Shown in pieces: positions 1 through 6,326 of a DNA stretch of 14,839 bases. The stretch covers positions 1 to 14,839 of the forward strand of contig JAPSKJ010000014.1 in NCBI GenBank assembly GCA_031177735.1. The letters are read 5' to 3'. The notes beneath the pieces were generated by a model. The model was not told the DNA's origin. It was given only the letters and a program-made list of their open reading frames with translations, and ran no database searches. Source of the DNA: Nocardioides sp. (GTDB lineage: Bacteria; Actinomycetota; Actinomycetes; Propionibacteriales; Nocardioidaceae). The first letter of the stretch is position 1, and every line of letters starts with the position of its first letter. A program made the position numbers and the translations under genes.

Positions 1-1
1 G

Positions 2-526
2 GGCTATTACGCGTGGGTCAACCGGGCGCTCGACCTGACCGTCAACCTGGTCCGCCCCGTGCCGGCGACGGCGTGGGTGCCGCTGGTGCTGCTGATCATC
101 GGGTTCGGCTCGCAGGCCACCATCTTCCTGATCCTGATCTCCGCGTTCTTCCCGATCCTGCTCAACACCATCGCGGCGGTCCGTGAGGTGCCGCCGCGAC
201 TGGTCGAGGCATCACTGATGCTCGGCACCTCCCCGATGGGGGTGCTCGGCAAGGTCGTCGTGCCGGCCGCGACGCCGGGGATCGTCAGCGGTCTCCGGCT
301 CGGCCTGGGCCTGGCCTGGGTCATCCTGGTGCTCGGCGAGGCCAACGGCATCGACAGCGGGCTCGGGGCGATGATCACCCTCGCCCGTGAGCTGGTCCGC
401 ACCGACGTGATCGTCGTCGGCATGATCTGCATCGGCCTGGCCGGCCTGATCTCCGACCGGTTGCTGGTCGGGCTGCTCCGCCTCGGCTTCGGTCGCCGTC
501 CCCTGGTCCGAGGAGGCCACTCGTGA
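2..526 (+). CDS. ABC transporter permease, nitrate/sulfonate/taurine type (5' partial)
   Basis: C-terminal 174 residues of an inner-membrane permease; the reading frame is open to the window edge, so the start lies upstream. The fragment is mostly hydrophobic helices. The motif RPVPATAWVPLVLLIIGFG is the hallmark stretch of SsuC/TauC/NrtB-like permeases. The cytoplasmic EAA loop, which docks on the ATPase, begins EASLMLGTSPMGVLGKVV at about residue 69 of the fragment. The stop overlaps the GTG start of the ATPase gene by 4 bp (GTGA), so the two are translationally coupled. The family imports small oxyanions or organosulfonates, nitrate, or related compounds. The substrate cannot be read from this fragment because the binding protein is outside the window. 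Family assignment is firm, substrate unknown. Confidence 0.93.
   Translation, partial: GYYAWVNRALDLTVNLVRPVPATAWVPLVLLIIGFGSQATIFLILISAFFPILLNTIAAVREVPPRLVEASLMLGTSPMGVLGKVVVPAATPGIVSGLRLGLGLAWVILVLGEANGIDSGLGAMITLARELVRTDVIVVGMICIGLAGLISDRLLVGLLRLGFGRRPLVRGGHS
511..516 (+). promoter_or_regulatory. Ribosome binding site of the ABC ATPase gene
   Basis: A perfect AGGAGG lies inside the 3' end of the permease gene, six bases before the GTG at 523. It fixes the ATPase start within the overlapping GTGA and shows that this internal cistron relies on Shine-Dalgarno initiation, unlike most first genes in this window. Confidence 0.85.
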
Positions 527-1323
527 TCATCTCCGAGAGCCACGCAGGCCGGGTCGTCCTCGACGACGTCCGCAAGACCTACGCCGCCTCGTCCGGGAGC
601 GTCGACGCCGTCGCTGGCGTCTCCCTCGAGGTGCTGCCCGGTGAGTTCGTCGCGATCGTCGGTGCGTCCGGCTGCGGCAAGTCGACCGTGCTCCGGATGC
701 TGGCCGGCTTCGAGTCCGTCACGGCAGGCACCGCCTCGGTCGGCGGCCGGCCGGTCACGCGTCCGGGACCGGACCGGGGAGTGGTCTTCCAGGACTACGG
801 CCTCTTCCCCTGGCTGACCGTCGCCGAGAACGTCCGCTTCGGCCTGCGCCAGCGGGGCGTCACCCGGGGCATCGCCCGCCAGCGGGCGGAGGAGTACATC
901 GCCCTGGTCGGTCTCGAGCGGTTCGCCGACCGCTTCCCCGGCCAGCTCTCCGGGGGGATGCAGCAACGGGTGGCCATCGCACGCGTGTTGGCCAACCAGC
1001 CGAGCGTGCTGCTGATGGACGAGCCGTTCGGTGCCCTCGACGCCCTCACCCGCACGCAGCTGCAGCGCGAGCTGCACCGCATCGTGGGCGAGACCGGCAC
1101 CACGGTCCTCTTCGTCACCCACTCCATCGAGGAGGCGGTCTACCTCGCCGACCGGGTGGTGGTGATGACCGGAGGCGCCTCCCACGGCGTGCCGGGCCAC
1201 ATCTCCCGGATCGTCCCGGTCGACCTGGGCGAGCACCGCGACGTCAACGCGAGCGACTTCAACGCGCTCGAGCGCGAGATCGCCGCACTGGTGCACGCCC
1301 CGGCGGGGACGAGGGAGCGCTAG
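523..1323 (+). CDS. ABC transporter ATP-binding protein, SsuB/TauB/NrtD type
   Basis: A 266-residue ATPase that powers the importer encoded with the upstream permease; it acts on the cytoplasmic membrane face. All nucleotide-binding motifs are intact: Walker A GASGCGKST (residues 47-55), Q-loop Q90, signature LSGGMQQR (142-149), Walker B VLLMDEP (162-168) with the D-loop FGALD just after it, and the switch histidine H200 in FVTHS. QDYGLFPWLTVAENV around the Q-loop is typical of the nitrate/sulfonate/taurine subgroup. The GTG start at 523 is preceded by AGGAGG and overlaps the permease stop by 4 bp. The C-terminal tail after residue 220 is short and has no regulatory domain. The stop codon TAG overlaps the stop of the convergent glucokinase gene. 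Substrate unknown. Confidence 0.95.
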   Translation: MIISESHAGRVVLDDVRKTYAASSGSVDAVAGVSLEVLPGEFVAIVGASGCGKSTVLRMLAGFESVTAGTASVGGRPVTRPGPDRGVVFQDYGLFPWLTVAENVRFGLRQRGVTRGIARQRAEEYIALVGLERFADRFPGQLSGGMQQRVAIARVLANQPSVLLMDEPFGALDALTRTQLQRELHRIVGETGTTVLFVTHSIEEAVYLADRVVVMTGGASHGVPGHISRIVPVDLGEHRDVNASDFNALEREIAALVHAPAGTRER

Positions 1324-2063
1324 CTGGCCTCGGCCGCGTAGAGCGCCGCGCCGACCACACCGGCCTTGTTGCGCAGCGTCGCCGGCACCATCTCGGTGCT
1401 GACCCGCAGCAGCGGCAGGAACTCGTCGGCGTGCTTGCTCACCCCGCCGCCGATCACGAACAGGTCGGGCGAGAACAGCTTCTCCAGCGTCCGGTAGTAG
1501 GTGGTCAACCGCTCCGCCCACGCCGCCCAGTCGAGCTCCTCACGCTCGCGAGCGCTGTTGGCGGCGCGCGACTCGGCGTCGTACCCCTCGATCTCGAGGT
1601 GCCCCAGCTCGGAGTTGGGCACCAGCACACCGTCGTGGATGAGCGCCGATCCGATGCCGGTGCCGAGCGTGGTGACGATGACCAGCCCACGGCGCCCGCG
1701 GGCGGCGCCGTAGCGGACCTCGGCGAGCCCGGCGGCGTCGGCGTCGTTGACCACGTGCACGTCACGCCCGGTGGCCTCGGTGAAGAGCCGGTCGGCGTCG
1801 GTGCCGACCCACGCGGGGTCGATGTTGGCGGCGCTGTGCACCACCCCGTGCCGGACCACGCCAGGCACGGTGACGCCCACCGGGCCCGTGCAGTCGGGGA
1901 AGTGGCCGAGCAGCTCGACGAACACCTCGGCCACCGCGGCGGGGGTGGACGGACGAGGCGTGGTGATCCGGACCCGGTCCTCGGCGAAGTCGCCGGCCTG
2001 GAGGTCGACGGGTGCGCCCTTGATGCCGGTGCCGCCGAAGTCGATGCCGAAGGGAGTGCTCAC
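1320..2063 (-). CDS. ppgK: Polyphosphate glucokinase (ROK family)
   Basis: A 247-residue cytoplasmic sugar kinase. Actinobacterial PPGK phosphorylates glucose to glucose-6-phosphate using inorganic polyphosphate and often ATP, feeding glycolysis from a phosphate store. Visible motifs: phosphate-1 loop DFGGTGIKG (8-16); catalytic aspartate D108 in VVNDADAAGLAE; phosphate-2 loop LGTGIGSALI (133-142); sugar-binding ELGHLEI (152-158), very typical of PPGK; and adenosine loop GGGVSK (205-210). The length fits PPGK (about 250-270), whereas ordinary ROK glucokinases exceed 300 residues and carry a cysteine-rich zinc site that is absent here. The GTG start at 2063 lies six bases after a TAGTTT -10 box, with no Shine-Dalgarno, suggesting a leaderless mRNA. 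The gene is divergent from the TetR gene and convergent with the ABC ATPase gene. Confidence 0.92.
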   Translation of the reverse strand: MSTPFGIDFGGTGIKGAPVDLQAGDFAEDRVRITTPRPSTPAAVAEVFVELLGHFPDCTGPVGVTVPGVVRHGVVHSAANIDPAWVGTDADRLFTEATGRDVHVVNDADAAGLAEVRYGAARGRRGLVIVTTLGTGIGSALIHDGVLVPNSELGHLEIEGYDAESRAANSAREREELDWAAWAERLTTYYRTLEKLFSPDLFVIGGGVSKHADEFLPLLRVSTEMVPATLRNKAGVVGAALYAAEAS

Positions 2064-2069
2064 TGGGTC

Positions 2070-2075
2070 AAACTA
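2070..2075 (-). promoter_or_regulatory. -10 element of the ppgK promoter, leaderless
   Basis: On the minus strand TAGTTT is followed by six bases (GACCCA) and then the GTG start. This puts the predicted transcription start at or next to the start codon. No recognisable -35 hexamer is seen at the usual distance, as is common in actinobacteria. Confidence 0.6.
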
Positions 2076-2164
2076 GCGGGCCGGGTGCGCGCCTGCCTTC
2101 GGCCGGGGTGGGTCTCGCAGCGGGGCTGCTGGCCGGGGACCTCCCGCGCGGCCCATGCCACGCC

Positions 2165-2170
2165 TAGAGT
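2165..2170 (+). promoter_or_regulatory. -10 element of the TetR-family gene, leaderless
   Basis: TAGAGT, then seven bases, then ATG at 2178. There is no purine-rich Shine-Dalgarno between them. This supports 2178 as the start rather than an in-frame codon further upstream. Confidence 0.6.
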
Positions 2171-2177
2171 GACGCCC

Positions 2178-2852
2178 ATGTCAGTCACAGGCGGCTCGGG
2201 GGCCGAGGTGGGGGTCGGTGCGGGGAGCCCTGCCGGAGACGTCGGCGAGGTCGCCCTGCCCCGGCCCCGGCGCCGGCCCTCGGCGTTGCGGGGTCGGCTG
2301 CTGGACGCCGCCGTCGCGATGACCACCGAGGTCGGCTGGACCCACGTCACCATGGCCCGGCTCGCCGCCGAGGTCGGGGTCAGCCGGCAGACCGTCTACA
2401 ACGAGATCGGCGCCAAGCCGCAGCTGGCCGAGGCGATGATCCTCCGCGAGCTCCACCAGTTCCTCGACGCCATCGCCTGCGGGTTCACCGAGCACCCCGA
2501 CGACCTCGTCGCCGGCGTCCGGGCCGCCTGCACGGGCGTGCTCGAGCTCGCCCACGGCAACGAGCTCCTCCGCGCCGTCGCGTCAGCCACCCACGGCGCC
2601 GACACCGAGCTGCTGCCCTACCTCAGCTCGCACTCCGAGTCGCTGCTCGAAGGCGTCAGCGCCACCGTGCGCGAGCACCTGACCACCTACGACCACCCGC
2701 TCGGCGACCGCGAGGTCGCCATCGCCGTCGACCTGGTCGTCCGGTCGATGTTCAGCCATGTCATGTATCCCGCCGGCACGCCGCGAGATGTCGCCGACGG
2801 GATGGCGTGGGCGGTCGCCCAGGTCCTGGCCGGTGCGGCGGCCGAGAAGTAG
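2178..2852 (+). CDS. TetR/AcrR-family transcriptional regulator
   Basis: A 224-residue DNA-binding regulator. The first 35 residues are a Gly/Ala-rich then basic tail (PRPRRRPSALRGR) leading into the TetR N-terminal helix. The helix-turn-helix lies at about residues 56-77, with AAEVGVSRQTVYNEIGAK matching the TetR recognition-helix pattern; the usual YxHF is replaced by YNEI. The C-terminal half is an all-helical ligand/dimer domain with no recognisable ligand class. The frame is open far upstream, but the ATG at 2178 lies seven bases after a TAGAGT -10 box, and the upstream extension would run antisense through ppgK. The gene is divergent from ppgK over a 114-bp gap, so it may regulate ppgK, itself, or a distant gene. 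No clear palindromic operator was found in the gap. Confidence 0.88.
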   Translation: MSVTGGSGAEVGVGAGSPAGDVGEVALPRPRRRPSALRGRLLDAAVAMTTEVGWTHVTMARLAAEVGVSRQTVYNEIGAKPQLAEAMILRELHQFLDAIACGFTEHPDDLVAGVRAACTGVLELAHGNELLRAVASATHGADTELLPYLSSHSESLLEGVSATVREHLTTYDHPLGDREVAIAVDLVVRSMFSHVMYPAGTPRDVADGMAWAVAQVLAGAAAEK

Positions 2853-2901
2853 CAGGCCCCCGGACCGGACGATCCCTCGGCGAAGGGCATCGGTGCTGGC
2901 C

Positions 2902-2907
2902 TACCCT
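2902..2907 (+). promoter_or_regulatory. -10 element of the M15 lipoprotein gene
   Basis: TACCCT sits 22 bases before the GTG start, which would give a leader of roughly 15 nt carrying the Shine-Dalgarno at 2918-2923. This is the only transcript-heading gene in the window with such a conventional leader. Confidence 0.5.
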
Positions 2908-2917
2908 GGACCGCGGG

Positions 2918-2923
2918 GGAGGT
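2918..2923 (+). promoter_or_regulatory. Ribosome binding site setting the M15 lipoprotein start
   Basis: GGAGGT, within a run of Gs, stands six bases before GTG at 2930. It selects this start over the longer in-frame extension to 2807, which would overlap the TetR gene. Confidence 0.75.
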
Positions 2924-2929
2924 CAGCAG

Positions 2930-4210
2930 GTGAGGCAACGAGTGCCCGGCGCGCAGCTGCGCCGGACCGCCGCGGCCGGGCTCGTGGGAGCCCTGGTCGC
3001 GCTGTCGGCGACCGCCTGCACCGGCGGATCCGAGGGTGACGCCCGAGCGAGCGAGAGCACGGCGAGCGAGAGCACCCCGACGGCGCCGACGGGGAGCACC
3101 ACGGCGCCGGAGAGCCCGGAGGAGACCGCTGGTGTCTCCCCCGAGGCCGCCGACCCCGCGCACGCCGTGCCACCACCGGGCCCACGGACCGGCCCGCTCG
3201 CCTCGGCCGACATCCTGGTCGCCGCCGACACCACGATCGACCAGGCGATGATCGAGCGGATCCGGAAGGTCGACGGCGTCACCGGCGTCGTCCCGATCTC
3301 CCGGGCCCAGCCCAGCGTCCAGGGGCGCCTGCTCAACGTGGTCGCGGCCGACCTGGCGGCGTACCGCGCCTTCACGCCGCTGCACATCGCCGACAACCCG
3401 GAGGTCTGGGACCGTGCCGCGGGCGGCGAGATCGTGCTCGCGCCGGGCGTCAAGGAGACGGTGGGTTTCGACGAGCACGGCTTCCTGGCACTCGGTGAGG
3501 GCGAGCACGCGCCGAAACTGCACGTCGGCATCACCGACGCGCCGCAGATCACCGGCGCGGTCGACGCCGTCGTCAATGAGAAGTGGGGTGAGACGCTCGG
3601 CTTCCCCCGGCACAACGCCCTGCTGATCTCCACCGGGATCGCGGCGCCCGACCGGGTCGTCACCCCGATCAAGCGGATCGTCGGTGAGGGCGTCTCCATC
3701 CAGCGGCTCGACGTCGTCGCCCAGCTGGGCCTGGACCCGCAGGCGGTGCAGGTGCCGGTGCTGGTCGGCGCAGTGGCCGACGCTGTGGGGGAGTACTCCT
3801 ACACCGTCGCGGACGGGCGGGTGATCCCGAGTGCGGAGTGGGTGCGCTCGCACATCACGACCGAGACGGTGCCGATCCTCGGCTCGATCACGTGCAACAA
3901 GCACATCTTCCCGCAGCTGAAGGAGGCGCTCGCCGAGATCGTCGAGCGCGGCCTGGCCGACAAGATCTACCCCGACCAGTACGCCGGCTGCTACTACCCC
4001 CGCTTCATCGCCGGCAGCCAGACGCTGTCCAACCACGCCTTCGGCCTGGCCTTCGACATCAACGTGCCGGGCAACCAGCGCGGCAGCGTCGGCGAGATCG
4101 ACCGCACCGTGGTCTCCATCTTCGAGAAGTGGGGCTTCGCCTGGGGCGGCCGCTGGAAGTGGACCGACCCCATGCACTTCGAGCTCGCGCGGATCGTCGA
4201 GCCGAGCTGA
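2930..4210 (+). CDS. Secreted lipoprotein with C-terminal M15 peptidoglycan peptidase domain (VanY/M15C-like)
   Basis: A 426-residue exported protein. Residues 1-30 form a lipoprotein signal: RR pair, hydrophobic core AAAGLVGALVALSA, and lipobox ATAC with C30. Residues 31 to about 88 are a Ser/Thr/Pro/Glu-rich linker. Residues about 90-320 form a mixed alpha/beta region beginning ADILVAADTTIDQAMIERIR that resembles the extracytoplasmic domain of MacB/FtsX-type permeases (tentative). Residues about 320-426 are an M15 metallopeptidase domain with zinc ligands H369 and D376 in SNHAFGLAFDIN and H416 in DPMHFE; D413 is the likely catalytic acidic residue. C322 and C354 may form a disulfide. The domain class cleaves D-Ala-D-Ala or L-Ala-D-Glu bonds in cell-wall peptides; which bond is unknown. 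The GTG start follows a strong Shine-Dalgarno. The M13 peptidase gene follows after 28 bp but has its own promoter signal. Confidence 0.87.
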   Translation: MRQRVPGAQLRRTAAAGLVGALVALSATACTGGSEGDARASESTASESTPTAPTGSTTAPESPEETAGVSPEAADPAHAVPPPGPRTGPLASADILVAADTTIDQAMIERIRKVDGVTGVVPISRAQPSVQGRLLNVVAADLAAYRAFTPLHIADNPEVWDRAAGGEIVLAPGVKETVGFDEHGFLALGEGEHAPKLHVGITDAPQITGAVDAVVNEKWGETLGFPRHNALLISTGIAAPDRVVTPIKRIVGEGVSIQRLDVVAQLGLDPQAVQVPVLVGAVADAVGEYSYTVADGRVIPSAEWVRSHITTETVPILGSITCNKHIFPQLKEALAEIVERGLADKIYPDQYAGCYYPRFIAGSQTLSNHAFGLAFDINVPGNQRGSVGEIDRTVVSIFEKWGFAWGGRWKWTDPMHFELARIVEPS

Positions 4211-4226
4211 AGTCCACCCGCCCGGC

Positions 4227-4232
4227 TAGGGT
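4227..4232 (+). promoter_or_regulatory. -10 element of the M13 peptidase gene, leaderless
   Basis: TAGGGT is followed by six bases (CTAGGC) and GTG at 4239. It lies in the 28-bp gap after the M15 gene, so the M13 gene probably has its own leaderless transcript even if some read-through occurs. Confidence 0.65.
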
Positions 4233-4238
4233 CTAGGC

Positions 4239-6194
4239 GTGAGCATGCTCGACGACGCCCGCGAGGGCATGGACCTGTCCGTTCGTCCGCAGGACGACCT
4301 CTTCGGCCACGTCAACGGCCGGTGGCTCGCGGAGACCGAGATCCCGTCCGACCGGTCCTCCTGGGGCCCCTTCGTGCAGCTGGCCGACGAGGCCGAGGCG
4401 CACGTGCGCACGATCATCGAGGAGCTGGCGGCCTCGGGCGGCGAGCCCGGCACCGACGCCCAGAAGATCGGCGACCTCTACGCCTCGTTCATGGACACCG
4501 ACGCGATCGCAGCGCGCGGCACCGAGCCGCTGCGGCCGCTGCTGGCCGCGGTCGACAGCCTGCGCGACACCCGCGACCTGGCGGCCTTCCTGGGCGAGTT
4601 CGAGCGGATCGGCGGTCACGGCCTGTTCGGGTCCTACGTCGACAACGACGACCGCGACTCCGAGCGCTATCTCGTCAACCTGCTCCAGGGCGGCCTCGGC
4701 CTGCCCGACGAGTCCTACTACCGCGACGACAAGTTCGCCGAGGTGCGCGAGAAGTACCTCGCCTACCTCTCCCGGCTGCTCGAGCTGGGCGGCGTGGAGG
4801 ACCCGGCCGGCAAGGCGGCGACCGTGCTCGCCCTCGACACCCGGATCGCCGCGGGCCACTGGGAGCGCGCTGAGACCCGCGACGTCCAGAAGACCTACAA
4901 CCTGACCACCCTGGCTGACCTGCGCCGGCTGTGCCCGGCGTTCGACTGGGACGTCTACGTCACCAATCTGACCGGCGCCCAGCACCACGACGCCTCGGTG
5001 CTGCTGGCCGAGACCTGCGTGCGGCAGCCGTCGTTCTTCGAGCACCTCTCCACGGTGCTGACCGAGACGCCCATCGCCGACTGGCAGGCCTGGCTGGCCG
5101 TGCACGTGCTGCGGGCGGCCGCCCCCTACCTGACCGACGACTTCGTCGAGACCAACTTCGACTTCTACGGTCGCACCCTCAACGGCACCCCCGAGCTGCG
5201 CGCACGGTGGAAGCGCGGCGTCGCGCTGGTCGAGGGCGCCCTGGGCGAGGCGGTCGGCAAGGAGTACGTCGCCCGCCACTTCCCCCCGACGTCCAAGGCG
5301 ATGATGGACGACCTGGTCGACAACCTGCTGGCGGCGTACCGGGAGTCGATCAGCCAGCTCGACTGGATGACCGAGGACACCAAGCAGCGGGCGTACTCCA
5401 AGCTCGAGACCTTCCGGCCGAAGATCGGCTACCCGGAGAGGTTCCGCGACTACTCCGCGCTGGTGATCACCAAGGACGACCTGATCGCCAACGTCCACGC
5501 CGCGTCGGCCTTCGAGACCGACCGCCAGCTCGGCAAGATCGGCTCACCGGTCGACCGCGACGAGTGGTTCATGCTCCCGCAGACCGTCAACGCCTACTAC
5601 AACCCCGGCACCAACGAGATCTGCTTCCCCGCCGGCATCCTGCAGAAGCCGTTCTTCAGCCCCGACGCCCACCCGGCCGAGAACTACGGCGGCATCGGGG
5701 CGGTCATCGGCCACGAGATCGGCCACGGCTTCGACGACCAGGGCGCGCAGTTCGACGGGCTGGGCAACCTCAACGACTGGTGGACCCCCGACGACAAGGC
5801 GGCCTTCGAGCTGAAGTCGAAGGCCCTCATCGAGCAGTACGACGGCTTCGAGCCGCGCAGCCTGCCCGGTGAGAAGGTCAACGGCGCGCTGACCGTCGGC
5901 GAGAACATCGGTGACCTCGGTGGGCTCACCATCGCCCACCGGGCCTACCTGATCGCGTGCGGCGGGGAGGCCTCGGTCGAGGACCGGCAGCGGCTCTTCA
6001 TGAACTGGGCGTTCGTGTGGCGCACCAAGCGCCGCAAGGAGCAGGAGCAGCAGTACCTCACCATCGACCCGCACTCGCCGCCGGAGTTCCGCGCCAACAT
6101 CGTGCGCAACCTCGACGAGTTCCACGAGGTGTTCACCACGCAGCCCGGCGACGGGCTGTGGCTGGACCCGGCCGACCGGGTGCGGATCTGGTAG
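4239..6194 (+). CDS. M13 family zinc metallopeptidase (neprilysin/PepO/Zmp1-like)
   Basis: A 651-residue endopeptidase with both hallmark M13 motifs: HEIGH at 492-496 (zinc ligands H492 and H496, catalytic E493) within VIGHEIGHGFDDQG, and ENIGDLGG from 555, with E555 the third ligand and D559 supporting the histidine. NAYYNPGTNEICFPAG (from 451) is the family's substrate-binding stretch, and the protein ends in the characteristic -RVRIW. The N-terminal ~380 residues are the helical cap domain that restricts access to short peptides. Length and lack of a signal peptide match mycobacterial Zmp1 (about 663 residues), which leaves by a non-classical route or acts inside the cell. Physiological substrate unknown. 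GTG 4239 is chosen because TAGGGT lies six bases upstream; ATG at 4245 is the alternative. A three-arm hairpin follows the stop. Confidence 0.95.
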   Translation: MSMLDDAREGMDLSVRPQDDLFGHVNGRWLAETEIPSDRSSWGPFVQLADEAEAHVRTIIEELAASGGEPGTDAQKIGDLYASFMDTDAIAARGTEPLRPLLAAVDSLRDTRDLAAFLGEFERIGGHGLFGSYVDNDDRDSERYLVNLLQGGLGLPDESYYRDDKFAEVREKYLAYLSRLLELGGVEDPAGKAATVLALDTRIAAGHWERAETRDVQKTYNLTTLADLRRLCPAFDWDVYVTNLTGAQHHDASVLLAETCVRQPSFFEHLSTVLTETPIADWQAWLAVHVLRAAAPYLTDDFVETNFDFYGRTLNGTPELRARWKRGVALVEGALGEAVGKEYVARHFPPTSKAMMDDLVDNLLAAYRESISQLDWMTEDTKQRAYSKLETFRPKIGYPERFRDYSALVITKDDLIANVHAASAFETDRQLGKIGSPVDRDEWFMLPQTVNAYYNPGTNEICFPAGILQKPFFSPDAHPAENYGGIGAVIGHEIGHGFDDQGAQFDGLGNLNDWWTPDDKAAFELKSKALIEQYDGFEPRSLPGEKVNGALTVGENIGDLGGLTIAHRAYLIACGGEASVEDRQRLFMNWAFVWRTKRRKEQEQQYLTIDPHSPPEFRANIVRNLDEFHEVFTTQPGDGLWLDPADRVRIW

Positions 6195-6228
6195 CCGTCG
6201 CTCGCGGCGATGTCACGCTGAGTTCTCG

Positions 6229-6282
6229 CGACCGGTGCGCCGTCGCGGCGGCGCACCGGGTCCGAGGGCGGCGCACCGGTCG
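6229..6282 (+). terminator. Alternative-pairing hairpins downstream of the M13 gene, possible terminator or attenuator
   Basis: Arm A (6229-6242, CGACCGGTGCGCCG) can pair with arm B (6249-6259, 11 bp, 6-nt loop) or with arm C (6269-6282, 14 bp perfect). B and C share GCGGCGCACCGG as a direct repeat, so the two hairpins are mutually exclusive. It begins 35 bp after the M13 stop and ends 45 bp before the RecQ-like start. No T-run follows. It may be a GC-rich terminator, an attenuator, or a DNA-level operator. Confidence 0.45.
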
Positions 6283-6313
6283 GGTGCCGGAGTACGCCGT
6301 CGGCGTGCCCTGG

Positions 6314-6319
6314 TAGACA
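6314..6319 (+). promoter_or_regulatory. Possible -10 element of the RecQ-PRTase gene
   Basis: TAGACA, seven bases, then ATG at 6327. The spacing matches the other leaderless starts here, but the last base is A instead of the favoured T, so support is weaker. Confidence 0.4.
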
Positions 6320-6326
6320 GGCGGGC

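Noticed and set aside
7..1521. Long minus-strand open frame (504 codons) opposite the ABC importer genes
   Set aside because: Composition is Arg/Gly/Asp/His-rich with no domain, and the plus strand encodes unmistakable ABC proteins. Long antisense frames are expected where third positions are nearly all G or C.
1431..2177. Upstream extension of the TetR frame
   Set aside because: The extension is antisense to ppgK and is not protein-like; a promoter box and ATG at 2165-2180 give a natural start.
3036..3251. Short Arg-rich frames inside the M15 linker region
   Set aside because: They are out-of-frame readings of the Ser/Thr/Pro-rich linker with no start signal or independent coding character.
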